A DNA stretch of 64,000 nt from JAHEAO01 sp942492375 (GTDB taxonomy: Bacteria; Pseudomonadota; Alphaproteobacteria; Rhodobacterales; Rhodobacteraceae): assembly GCA_942492375.1 (NCBI GenBank), contig CALOEL010000014.1, forward strand, positions 682,001 through 746,000, given 5' to 3'. Under the pieces are notes generated by a model. The model was not told the DNA's origin. It did no database searches and was given only the letters and a program-made list of their open reading frames with translations. Below, in pieces: positions 52,711-61,228 of this stretch (position 1 is the stretch's first letter; each line of letters begins with the position of its first letter). Both the position numbers and the translations under genes were made by a program.

Positions 52711-52917
52711 ATGATGATCGACGCGCCCGAAACCGAAGTGGTGAACAGCTGGAAGGTCGCCTGCGACGGATCGAACCCCGACCTCGGCCATCCCCGCGTC
52801 TGGCTTCAGATCCCGCGCGAGACCGGCTGGGTCGAGTGCGGCTATTGCGACAAGCGCTTCGTCCATGCCGGTTTTGAAGAACGCCGGAAGACCGGCCCCC
52901 AGCCCGGCGCGACCTGA
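52711..52917 (+). CDS. zinc-finger CHCC protein (NDUFS6-like)
   Basis: This 68-aa protein has the zf-CHCC ligands: Cys in VACDGSNPDLGHP, the His of the same segment, and WVECGYCDKRFV. Such proteins resemble the C-terminal domain of the mitochondrial complex I subunit NDUFS6 and are common in alphaproteobacteria. It is divergent from the ABC ATPase with 85 bases between. Confidence 0.87.
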   Translation: MMIDAPETEVVNSWKVACDGSNPDLGHPRVWLQIPRETGWVECGYCDKRFVHAGFEERRKTGPQPGAT

Positions 52918-53069
52918 CCCCGAACGGGTCGCCAGGTTGGCAAAGGCCGACCTCCACGTCTGATCGACGGCTTGCCTGCTCGGCGCTGACTTTCGGCGCC
53001 GCCGCCCTAGATTATCGCCTGTGCCAGAAACGGCCAGTCTATGTCGCACAAGATCTCAGGGAGATGACC

Positions 53070-53957
53070 ATGAACCGCATGACCGCAAAGGATTTCGATC
53101 AGGAACTGCTGGAACTCTACGATTTCTACGCCCATGGCAAGATCACGAAACGAGAGTTCCTTGACCGCGCCGGCAAGTACGCCGTCGGCGGGCTGACCGC
53201 GATGGCGCTGCTCAACATGCTCAGTCCGAACTATGCGATGGCCCAGCAGGTGGAGCCCACCGATCCCGAAATTCAGCCGGACTACATCACCTATTCCTCG
53301 CCGAACGGGCATGGCGAGGTGCGCGGCTACATGGTCATGCCGGCCGCCGCCACGGCGCCCGTCGGCGGCGTCGTCGTCGTCCATGAGAACCGCGGCCTGA
53401 ACCCCTATATCGAGGATGTCGCCCGCCGCGTCGCCAAGGCCGGCTTCGTTGCGCTGGCTTCCGATGGCCTGACCTCGGTCGGCGGCTATCCCGGCAATGA
53501 CGAGGAAGGCCGAGAACTGCAGTCCCAAGTCGATCCCACCAAGCTGATGAATGACTTCTTCGCCGCGGTCGAACACCTGATGGCCCACGACGCGGTGAAC
53601 GGCAAGGTCGGCATCGTCGGATTCTGCTATGGCGGCGGGGTCAGCAATGCCGCCGCGGTCGCCTATCCGGAACTGGCTGCCGCGGTGCCGTTCTACGGCC
53701 GGCAGGCGGCGGCCGAGGATGTGCCGAAGATCGAGGCGCCGCTGCTCTTGCATTATGCCGGTCTTGACGAGCGCATCAACGAAGGCTGGCCCGCCTACGA
53801 AGCGGCGCTGCAGGAGCACGGCAAGACCTACGAGGCGTATATCTACGAAGGCGTGAACCACGGCTTCCACAATGATTCGACCCCGCGCTACGATGCCGAG
53901 GCCGCCGAACTGGCATGGGATCGCACGATCGACTGGTTCAACCAGTATCTGTCCTAG
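53070..53957 (+). CDS. dienelactone hydrolase family protein, exported
   Basis: This 295-aa alpha/beta hydrolase has the DLH triad: nucleophile Cys in GFCYGGG, acid in HYAGLDERIN and His in GVNHGFHND. An N-terminal KREFLDRAGKYAVGGLTAMA segment ending in AMAQQ suggests export, possibly by Tat although a twin Arg is lacking. Two ATGs occur (53064 and 53070); the second is better spaced from AGGGAG. The family includes YghX-like proteins. Substrate unknown. Confidence 0.87.
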   Translation: MNRMTAKDFDQELLELYDFYAHGKITKREFLDRAGKYAVGGLTAMALLNMLSPNYAMAQQVEPTDPEIQPDYITYSSPNGHGEVRGYMVMPAAATAPVGGVVVVHENRGLNPYIEDVARRVAKAGFVALASDGLTSVGGYPGNDEEGRELQSQVDPTKLMNDFFAAVEHLMAHDAVNGKVGIVGFCYGGGVSNAAAVAYPELAAAVPFYGRQAAAEDVPKIEAPLLLHYAGLDERINEGWPAYEAALQEHGKTYEAYIYEGVNHGFHNDSTPRYDAEAAELAWDRTIDWFNQYLS

Positions 53958-54053
53958 CCGTCCGCCTGCCGCGCCGTCCCTCGCATCCCAGTCTGGAACG
54001 CCCTGCGCAAACATGGCATGACGGACCGGCAAGGATCAAAGGGGGCGCGGCAC

Positions 54054-56861
54054 GTGACATTCGGCAAAGGCTGCCATCTGCATCTGATCGACGGTTCGGC
54101 CTTCATCTTCCGCGCCTATCACGCGTTGCCGCCCTTGACGCGCAAGTCGGACGGCCTGCCGATCGGCGCGGTGGCGGGCTTCTGCAACATGCTCTTCAAG
54201 CTCATCGAAGAATCGAAGGGCGACGAGGCCCCGACTCATATCGCCGTGATCTTCGACTATTCCGGCAAGAGCTTCCGCAACGACATCTACGACCAGTACA
54301 AGGCGCACCGCCCGCCGGCCCCCGAAGACCTCGTGCCGCAATTCCCGCTGACCCGAGACGCGACCCGCGCCTTCAACGTCGCCTGTATCGAGGTCGAGGG
54401 CTTCGAGGCCGACGACATCATCGCCAGCTTCGCCTGCCAGGCCCGCGATGCCGGTGGCCGCGTCACCATCGTGTCCTCCGACAAAGACCTGATGCAGCTA
54501 GTCGGCGACGGCGTCGAGATGCTCGACCCGATGAAGAACAAGCGCATCGACCGCGAGGGCGTGATCGAGAAGTTCGGCGTGCCGCCCGAACGGGTCGTCG
54601 ACGTACAGTCGCTGGCCGGAGATTCGGTCGACAACGTGCCGGGCGCGCCGGGGATCGGCATCAAGACGGCGGCGCTGCTGATCAACGAATACGGCGATCT
54701 CGACACTCTTCTCGAGCGCGCCGGAGAGATCAAGCAGCCCAAGCGTCGCGAGACGCTGCAGGACAATGCCGAGCAGATCCGGATTTCGAAACGGCTGGTC
54801 CAGCTTGACTGCGACATGAAGCTCGACATCCCCCTCGACGCGCTGGAAGTGCACGAACCGGAACCGGAAACACTGCTGGAATTCCTCGGAAAGATGGAGT
54901 TCCGCACGCTGACCAAGCGGGTCGCCGACAAGCTGGGATTCGATGCGCCGCCGATCCCCGACGCGACGCCGGAGGGCGCGGCCCCGATCGAGGCCGACCT
55001 GCCCGATGTCTCGGCCGAATGGGCCATCGAGGAATATGAACGCGTGCGCGATGCCACGGCACTTCAGGTCTGGATCGACCGGATCCGCGCGGTCGGCCAT
55101 GTCGCGGTCGACACCGAAACCACCAGCCTCGACGAGATGCGCGCCGAGCTTTGCGGCATCTCGCTCTCGGTCGAGCCGGGCCAGGCCTGCTACATCCCGC
55201 TCTCGCACAAGGCCTCGGCCACCGATGATCTCTTCGGCGGCGACAGCCTGGCCGAAGGGCAGATGACCGAGGCCGAGGCGCTGGCGCTGCTGAAACCGGT
55301 GCTCGAGGATGACGCGATCCTCAAGATCGGCCAGAACATGAAATACGACGCCAAGATCTTCGCCCTGCGCGGCATCGACGTCGCACCCATCGACGACACG
55401 ATGCTGATGTCCTACGCGATGAATGCGGGCCTGCACGGTCACGGCATGGATACGCTCTCGGAACAGTATCTCGGCCATGTGCCGATCCCGATCAAGCCGC
55501 TGCTCGGCTCCGGCAAGTCGATGGTCACCTTCGACAGGGTCGGCGTGGACGAGGCGGTGAAATACGCCGCCGAGGATGCCGACATCACCCTGCGCCTCTG
55601 GCAGCTCTTCAAGCCGCAGCTGCACCGCAACCGCGTCACCACGGTCTACGAGACGCTCGAACGCCCGCTGGTGCCGGTGCTGGCGCGGATGGAGATGCAC
55701 GGGATCAAGGTCGACCGCGACGCGCTCAGCCGCATGTCGAACGCCTTCTCGCAGAAGATGGCGGGGCTCGAGGCCGAAATCCACGACCTCGCCGGCGAGA
55801 AATTCAACGTCGGCTCCCCCAAGCAACTGGGCGAGATCCTGTTCGACAAGATGGCGCTCACCGGTGGCAAGAAAGGCAAGACCGGCGCCTACGCGACCGG
55901 CGCGGACGTGTTGGAAGACCTCGCCACCGAACATGAACTGCCCGCCCGGATCCTGGACTGGCGGCAGCTTTCGAAGCTGAAATCGACCTATACCGACGCG
56001 CTTCAGGATCATATCAACCCGGATACGGGCCGCGTCCACACCTCCTATTCCATCGCCGGGGCCAATACCGGCCGCCTCGCCTCGACCGATCCGAACCTGC
56101 AGAATATCCCCGTCCGCACCGAGGAAGGCCGCCGCATCCGCGAGGCCTTCGTCGCCGAACCCGGCAAACGCCTGGTCAGCCTCGATTACAGCCAGATCGA
56201 ACTGCGCATCCTCGCCCATATCGCCGGCATCGACGCGCTGAAACAGGCGTTCAGGGACGGCCAGGACATCCACGCGATGACCGCGTCGGAAATGTTCGAC
56301 GTGCCGCTCGACCAGATGACCCCCGACATCCGCCGCCAGGCCAAGGCGATCAATTTCGGGGTGATCTACGGCATCTCGGGCTTCGGCCTCGCCCGCAACC
56401 TGCGGATTCCCCGCGCTGATGCCCAAGGGTTCATCGACCGCTATTTCGAACGCTTTCCCGGCATCAAGGACTACATGGACGCCACCATCGCCTTCGGTAA
56501 GCAGCACGGCTACGTCCAGACCCTGTTCGGCCGCAAGATCCACACGCCCGAGATCGGCGCCAAGGGTCCGCATGCCGGCTTCGCCCGCCGCGCCGCGATA
56601 AACGCGCCGATCCAGGGCACCGCCGCCGACGTGATCCGACGCGCGATGATCCGGATGGACGCGGCGATCGAGGGCTTGCCGGCGAAGATGCTGCTGCAGG
56701 TCCATGACGAACTGATCTTCGAGGTGGACGAGGGCGCCGTCGACGACACCATCGCCCGGGTCCGCGAGGTGATGGAAGGCGCCGCGATGCCCGCCGTCCA
56801 CCTCACCGTGCCGCTGACCGTCGATGCGGGGCAGGGCGCCAACTGGGCCGAGGCGCATTAG
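54054..56861 (+). CDS. polA: DNA polymerase I
   Basis: This protein of about 935 aa has three domains: 5'-3' exonuclease (HLHLIDGSAFIFRAYHALPPL; about 1-300), 3'-5' exonuclease (VAVDTETTSLDEM with the DxE pair, so proofreading is probably active; about 340-530), and polymerase (YSQIELRILAHI, INFGVIYGISGFGL, QVHDELIFEV). The GTG at 54054 is preferred: AAAGGGGG lies upstream and the family usually starts MTFGKG. An ATG at 54018 in frame would add 12 residues. The next gene begins immediately after the stop. Confidence 0.96.
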   Translation: MTFGKGCHLHLIDGSAFIFRAYHALPPLTRKSDGLPIGAVAGFCNMLFKLIEESKGDEAPTHIAVIFDYSGKSFRNDIYDQYKAHRPPAPEDLVPQFPLTRDATRAFNVACIEVEGFEADDIIASFACQARDAGGRVTIVSSDKDLMQLVGDGVEMLDPMKNKRIDREGVIEKFGVPPERVVDVQSLAGDSVDNVPGAPGIGIKTAALLINEYGDLDTLLERAGEIKQPKRRETLQDNAEQIRISKRLVQLDCDMKLDIPLDALEVHEPEPETLLEFLGKMEFRTLTKRVADKLGFDAPPIPDATPEGAAPIEADLPDVSAEWAIEEYERVRDATALQVWIDRIRAVGHVAVDTETTSLDEMRAELCGISLSVEPGQACYIPLSHKASATDDLFGGDSLAEGQMTEAEALALLKPVLEDDAILKIGQNMKYDAKIFALRGIDVAPIDDTMLMSYAMNAGLHGHGMDTLSEQYLGHVPIPIKPLLGSGKSMVTFDRVGVDEAVKYAAEDADITLRLWQLFKPQLHRNRVTTVYETLERPLVPVLARMEMHGIKVDRDALSRMSNAFSQKMAGLEAEIHDLAGEKFNVGSPKQLGEILFDKMALTGGKKGKTGAYATGADVLEDLATEHELPARILDWRQLSKLKSTYTDALQDHINPDTGRVHTSYSIAGANTGRLASTDPNLQNIPVRTEEGRRIREAFVAEPGKRLVSLDYSQIELRILAHIAGIDALKQAFRDGQDIHAMTASEMFDVPLDQMTPDIRRQAKAINFGVIYGISGFGLARNLRIPRADAQGFIDRYFERFPGIKDYMDATIAFGKQHGYVQTLFGRKIHTPEIGAKGPHAGFARRAAINAPIQGTAADVIRRAMIRMDAAIEGLPAKMLLQVHDELIFEVDEGAVDDTIARVREVMEGAAMPAVHLTVPLTVDAGQGANWAEAH

Positions 56862-57662
56862 ATGACCGAGACCGTCCTGACCGAGAATGCCGACGCTGCC
56901 GTCGCCACGCTGCGCCTGAACCGCCCCGAGAAGATGAACGCCATCACGCTCGAAATGTTCGAGGCCCTTCCCGCCGCGGCCGCCCAGCTCGCCGCGAAAC
57001 CCGGCTTGCGCGCCGCGATCCTGACCGGCGCGGGCGATCACTTCTGCTCCGGGCTCGATACATCCATCTTCATGCAGTTCACGCAGCAGATGGACAAGAT
57101 GCGCGACCGCCTGACGACCCCGCTCGACGGCCGGAAAGCGAACTGGTTCCAGCACCCCGCAGAGGCGCTTCGCGCCATGCCGGTCCCGGTCATCGCCGCG
57201 ATCAGGGGCAACTGCTTCGGCGGCGGCATGCAAGTCGCGCTGGCCGCCGATTTCCGCATCGCCGCGCCCGATGCCCGGTTTTCCATCATGGAGACGAAAT
57301 GGGGCCTGATCCCCGATATGGGCCTGACCCAAAGCCTGCCGCTTCTGATGCGCGCCGATCAGGCCAAGGACCTCATCATGACCGCCCGCATCCTCGACGC
57401 GGACGAAGCCCTGTCCCTCGGCCTCATCACCCGCATTTCGGACGACCCGGACTCCGCTGCCCGCGATTACGCCGACATCCTGCTCGCCCGCTCCCCCGAC
57501 GCGCTGAAAGCCGCGAAACGCCTCGTCGATCAAAGCTGGCCTGCCGCGCCGGGCGATGGCCTCGCCATCGAGGCCGAGCTGCAGAACCGGATCCTCGGCC
57601 AACCCAACCAGATCGAGGCGGTGATGGCCAACATGCAGAAACGCCCGCCGAAATACTCCTGA
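56862..57662 (+). CDS. enoyl-CoA hydratase/isomerase family protein
   Basis: This 266-aa crotonase-fold protein carries the oxyanion-hole segments HFCSGLDTSIF and RGNCFGGGMQVALAADFRIA. The usual catalytic Glu pair of hydratases is changed: the second position region reads METKWGLIPDMG, with an Asp nearby. Reaction and substrate are uncertain. It starts at the base after the polA stop, an unusual fusion of housekeeping and catabolic genes in one transcript. A repeat copy follows. Confidence 0.85.
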   Translation: MTETVLTENADAAVATLRLNRPEKMNAITLEMFEALPAAAAQLAAKPGLRAAILTGAGDHFCSGLDTSIFMQFTQQMDKMRDRLTTPLDGRKANWFQHPAEALRAMPVPVIAAIRGNCFGGGMQVALAADFRIAAPDARFSIMETKWGLIPDMGLTQSLPLLMRADQAKDLIMTARILDADEALSLGLITRISDDPDSAARDYADILLARSPDALKAAKRLVDQSWPAAPGDGLAIEAELQNRILGQPNQIEAVMANMQKRPPKYS

Positions 57663-57667
57663 CCCCT

Positions 57668-57700
57668 CATCATTTGTCGATAAATATCCCCGCCGGAGGC
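57668..57700 (-). repeat. dispersed GGATATTT repeat, copy e (after enoyl-CoA hydratase gene)
   Basis: On the minus strand it reads GCCTCCGGCGGGGATATTT, then ATCGACAAATGATG. It shares ACAAATGATG with copy b. Confidence 0.6.
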
Positions 57701-57823
57701 ACGGCGACGGGCCGCAGGCCCGGCGCAAATCCTCTTTCGCGTCCGGACGACCCCAATTCCGAAACGGTTGAGTTCCCGCCCGCCCGCGCCTAATCATGGC
57801 TTGACCGGATCAAAGGACGCGCC

Positions 57824-59023
57824 ATGCTCGCTGGCAAACGCATCTTGCTCATCATCGGCGGCGGCATCGCGGCCTTCAAATCGCTCGAGCTGATCCGCCG
57901 CCTGCGCGAACAGGGCGCGACCGTGACGCCGGTGCTGACCAAGGCCGCGGAGCAATTCGTCACGCCGCTCTCCGCCTCCGCCCTCTCGGCGCAAAAGGTC
58001 TACCGCGATCTCTTCGATCTCACCGACGAGGCGGAGATGGGCCATATCGAGCTCAGCCGCGCCGCCGACCTTGTCGTCGTCGCCCCGGCGACCGCCGACC
58101 TGATGGCGAAAATGGCCAACGGATTTGCCAATGACCTCGCCTCGACGCTGCTGATGGCCACCGACAAGCGGGTGCTGATCGCGCCCGCGATGAACGTGCG
58201 GATGTGGCTGCATGCCGCGAACCAGCGCAACCTAACCACGCTCGAGGCCGATGGCATCCTGCGGGTGGGTCCCGACGAAGGCGACATGGCCTGCGGCGAA
58301 TACGGGCCCGGCCGGATGGCCGAACCGATGGCGATCGTCGAGGCCGTCAACGATGCGCTGCGCGACGGTCCGCTTCGCGGTCGGCATGTGCTGGTCACCT
58401 CGGGTCCGACCCATGAACCGATCGACCCGGTGCGCTATATCGCCAACCGCTCGTCCGGCGCCCAGGGCGCCGCGATCGCCCGGGCCCTCGCGGCGCTTGG
58501 TGCGGACGTGACCTTCGTCACCGGTCCGGCCGAGGTGCCGCCGCCCGGCGGGGTCAGTGTCGTCCGGGTCGAGACCGCGCGTCAGATGCTCGAGGCCGTC
58601 AACGAGGCGCTGCCCGCCGACGCGGCCATCTTCGCCGCCGCCGTCGCCGACTGGCGGGTGACCAGCGAACACGGCTCGAAGATCAAGAAGGACGCCAGGG
58701 GCAAGCCGCCAGCGCTCGACTTCGCCGAGAACCCCGACATCCTCGCGACCATCGCCGGGATGAAGAAGGACCGCCCGAAACTCGTCGTGGGTTTCGCCGC
58801 CGAAACCGATGACGTGACCGCGAATGCCAGTGCCAAGCGGGACCGCAAGGGCTGCGACTGGATCCTTGCCAATGATGTGTCGCCCGCGACCGGGATCATG
58901 GGCGGCACCGAGAACAAGGTGACGCTGATCACCGCCGAGGGCGCCGAGGACTGGCCGCGGATGTCGAAAGACCAGGTCGCGGCGAAACTCGCGGCCCGCG
59001 TGGCCGGGGAGTTGTCGAAGTGA
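57824..59023 (+). CDS. coaBC: phosphopantothenoylcysteine decarboxylase / phosphopantothenate-cysteine ligase
   Basis: This 399-aa bifunctional enzyme of coenzyme A synthesis has the N-terminal FMN-binding CoaC domain (GGGIAAFKSLELIRRLRE, ELSRAADLVVVAPATADLM, APAMNVRMW) and the C-terminal CoaB domain (VTSGPTHEPIDPVRYIANRSSG, FAAETDDV). The decarboxylase Cys region is GDMACGEYGPGRM. It is followed by dut in the same direction, a common bacterial pairing. Confidence 0.95.
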   Translation: MLAGKRILLIIGGGIAAFKSLELIRRLREQGATVTPVLTKAAEQFVTPLSASALSAQKVYRDLFDLTDEAEMGHIELSRAADLVVVAPATADLMAKMANGFANDLASTLLMATDKRVLIAPAMNVRMWLHAANQRNLTTLEADGILRVGPDEGDMACGEYGPGRMAEPMAIVEAVNDALRDGPLRGRHVLVTSGPTHEPIDPVRYIANRSSGAQGAAIARALAALGADVTFVTGPAEVPPPGGVSVVRVETARQMLEAVNEALPADAAIFAAAVADWRVTSEHGSKIKKDARGKPPALDFAENPDILATIAGMKKDRPKLVVGFAAETDDVTANASAKRDRKGCDWILANDVSPATGIMGGTENKVTLITAEGAEDWPRMSKDQVAAKLAARVAGELSK

Positions 59024-59030
59024 CTTTCAT

Positions 59031-59063
59031 GCCTTCGGCGAGGATATTTCGTTCAAGAAGAAG
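59031..59063 (+). repeat. dispersed GGATATTT repeat, copy f (coaBC-dut)
   Basis: It reads GCCTTCGGCGAGGATATTT, then CGTTCAAGAAGAAG. It lies in the 49-bp gap between coaBC and dut and forms part of the dut leader. Confidence 0.6.
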
Positions 59064-59072
59064 AGCAGGCGC

Positions 59073-59540
59073 ATGATCCCGGTCCTGCGCGTCCTGTGGG
59101 AGGAGGAGGCCGACCGGTCCGTGCCGCTGCCGTCCTATGAGACCGCGGGTGCCGCCGGCGCCGACATCCGCGCCAACCTGCCACCCGATATCCGCGCGGC
59201 CGGTTTCACCCTGAACCCGATGCAGCGCCGGATCGTGCCCACGGGCATCCGCGTCGAGATCCCGCGCGGTTTCGAGATGCAGATCCGGCCGCGTTCGGGC
59301 CTGGCGCTGAAACACGGCATCACCCTGCCGAACACGCCCGGCACCATCGACAGCGACTATCGCGGGCCGCTCGGGGTGCTGCTGGTCAATCTCGGGGCCG
59401 AGACCTACGTGATCCATCACGGCGACCGGATCGCGCAGATGATCGTCGCGCCGGTGGTGCAGGCGCGGTTCGAACCGGCCGAAAGCCTGACGGCCACGGC
59501 ACGCGGCGAGGGCGGCTTCGGGTCGACCGGGCGCGGCTGA
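59073..59540 (+). CDS. dut: dUTP diphosphatase
   Basis: This 155-aa trimeric dUTPase hydrolyses dUTP to dUMP. It shows motif 1 AGAAGADIRANL, motif 2 RPRSGLALKHGI, motif 3 GTIDSDYRGPLGVLL, motif 4 GDRIAQMIVAP and the C-terminal motif 5 RGEGGFGSTGRG. It overlaps the next gene by TGATG. Confidence 0.96.
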   Translation: MIPVLRVLWEEEADRSVPLPSYETAGAAGADIRANLPPDIRAAGFTLNPMQRRIVPTGIRVEIPRGFEMQIRPRSGLALKHGITLPNTPGTIDSDYRGPLGVLLVNLGAETYVIHHGDRIAQMIVAPVVQARFEPAESLTATARGEGGFGSTGRG

Positions 59541-60580
59541 TGCTCTGGTTCCTGATCCTTGCCGTGGGCCTGTGGGCGCTCGGCCATCTGGCGGGACTGC
59601 CCGCAGGGCTGCGCTGGGGGATGATCGGGCTGCTTTACCTGGCGATCCTGCTGGCGCTGCTGCTGCTGCCGCAGGGCAATCCGCTCAGCGCGGGTCTTGG
59701 CGGGTCGCTGGCCGAATGGCTGGTGGTCGGCGGGCTTGTCGGGCTGATCTGGGCGTACCGGATGGGCCTGGTCCATCTTCGCCGCCGCGCGCGGACGCCG
59801 GAACCGGCCGCCACACCGGGGCAGGGCACCTTCAGCGAGACCGAACTGGACCGCTACGCGCGCCACATCGTGCTGCGCGAGATCGGCGGGCCGGGGCAGA
59901 AGAAGCTGAAGGCGGCGCGGGTCCTGGTGATCGGGGCGGGCGGTCTTGGCGCGCCGGCGCTGCAATATATGGCGGCGGCCGGTGTCGGGACCATCGGCGT
60001 GATCGACGCGGACACGGTCGGCAATTCGAACCTGCAGCGGCAGGTCATCCATACCGATGACCGGATCGGCATGCCCAAGGTGTTTTCCGCCGAACTGGCG
60101 ATGAAGGCGCTCAACCCGCATATTGCGGTGCGGCCCTACCATCGCCGCCTGACCGAAGAGAATGCCGAGGCCCTGTTCGCCGATTACGACCTGATCCTCG
60201 ACGGCTCGGACAATTTCGAGACCCGGTTCCTGGTGAACCGTGCCGCCGTAGCCGTCGGCAAGCCGCTGATCTCGGGCGCGCTCAGCCAGTGGGAAGGGCA
60301 GATCAGCCTGTTCGACCCGGCCAGCGGAACCCCCTGCTACCAGTGCATATTCCCCGAGGCTCCGGCCCCCGGCCTTGCGCCCTCCTGCGCCGAGGCGGGG
60401 GTGCTCGGCCCGCTGCCGGGCGTGGTCGGTGCGATGATGGCGGTGGAGGCGGTGAAGGCCGTCACCGGGGCCGGCGAGGGGCTGCGCGGCCGGATGCTGA
60501 TCTATGACGCGCTCTATGCCGAGGCGCGGGTGATCGGGCTGAAGCGCAGCGCCGATTGCCCGGTCTGCGGCACCGGCTGA
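59540..60580 (+). CDS. moeB: MoeB/ThiF-like E1 adenylyltransferase with N-terminal membrane helices
   Basis: This 346-aa protein has about three N-terminal hydrophobic helices (residues 1-80: MLWFLILAVGLWALGHLAG, GMIGLLYLAILLALLLL, WLVVGGLVGLIWAYRM). A full ThiF/MoeB domain follows: YARHIVLREIGGPGQ, ATP loop VIGAGGLGAPALQYMA, DSDNFETR-like GSDNFETRFL, and zinc cysteines CYQC and CPVC. It adenylates the C-terminus of MoaD or ThiS. The anchor suggests membrane location. Coupled to dut by TGATG. Confidence 0.9.
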   Translation: MLWFLILAVGLWALGHLAGLPAGLRWGMIGLLYLAILLALLLLPQGNPLSAGLGGSLAEWLVVGGLVGLIWAYRMGLVHLRRRARTPEPAATPGQGTFSETELDRYARHIVLREIGGPGQKKLKAARVLVIGAGGLGAPALQYMAAAGVGTIGVIDADTVGNSNLQRQVIHTDDRIGMPKVFSAELAMKALNPHIAVRPYHRRLTEENAEALFADYDLILDGSDNFETRFLVNRAAVAVGKPLISGALSQWEGQISLFDPASGTPCYQCIFPEAPAPGLAPSCAEAGVLGPLPGVVGAMMAVEAVKAVTGAGEGLRGRMLIYDALYAEARVIGLKRSADCPVCGTG

Positions 60581-60585
60581 CCGGC

Positions 60586-61146
60586 TCAGGCGGCGGCGGG
60601 AGCCTGTTCGTGGCAGATCAGGCCGGCTTCCTCCTCGGCCAGCGGCACCTCCAGCAGGGCGCAATACCGCCCATCGGCCCCGTGGCGATGGTGCCGGCAG
60701 TCGCGGCAGATGCCGAAAGGCCGTCCACCGCCCGCCGCCAGCATTGCGCGCAGCAGATCGGCCAGCCCCGCCGAGAGGGCCGCGCGCTCGGCATCCGGCA
60801 TCCGCTCCAGCGCGCGGTCAAGCCTGGACCGTTCTGCGGCGATCGCCTCTCCTGCTTCGGTCAGGTCGAACGAGATGCTGCGCCGGTCGCTGGCCGACCG
60901 GCTCTCCCGCACCAGCCCCTTGTCGCGCAGGCTCTTCAGGCTTTGTGAAACGGTCCCGCGCGTCGCCCCGAGATAGTCGGCGACATGCGAGGGGGCGCGG
61001 GAAAACCGGTTCGCCCGGTGAAGGTAGGACAGAATCGCCACCTGGGTCGGGTTCAGCCCGCCCTCCCAGCTGTCATTCGCCGCCAGTCTTGCCAGCCGTT
61101 CCAGCAGGGCCGCGATCCGTCTGCCATCGTTCTTCGCCATACCCAT
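60586..61146 (-). CDS. MarR family regulator with Cys-rich C-terminal tail
   Basis: This 186-aa protein has a MarR winged helix (about residues 25-115: VADYLGATRGTVSQSLKSLR, DKGLVRESRSASDRRS). A C-terminal extension of about 45 residues holds cysteines in GICRDCRHH, DGRYCALL and GLICHE. Such a four-Cys arrangement could bind zinc or an Fe-S cluster and make the regulator metal- or redox-responsive. It is divergent from a secreted protein gene, with an inverted repeat between them. Confidence 0.87.
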   Translation of the reverse strand: MGMAKNDGRRIAALLERLARLAANDSWEGGLNPTQVAILSYLHRANRFSRAPSHVADYLGATRGTVSQSLKSLRDKGLVRESRSASDRRSISFDLTEAGEAIAAERSRLDRALERMPDAERAALSAGLADLLRAMLAAGGGRPFGICRDCRHHRHGADGRYCALLEVPLAEEEAGLICHEQAPAAA

Positions 61147-61150
61147 TTGA

Positions 61151-61191
61151 TAGCGAGTCGAAAATTTATTTGCAATAGTTTCGATTCGCTA
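61151..61191. promoter_or_regulatory. inverted repeat in the MarR control region
   Basis: TAGCGAGTCGAAA (61151-61163) and TTTCGATTCGCTA (61179-61191) are inverted with one mismatch and 15 bases between them. The repeat fills the 82-bp gap between the MarR and secreted-protein genes and is its likely operator. Confidence 0.6.
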
Positions 61192-61228
61192 CTAAAAATC
61201 GAAGGGTCAACAGCAGGAGGACCACCCG

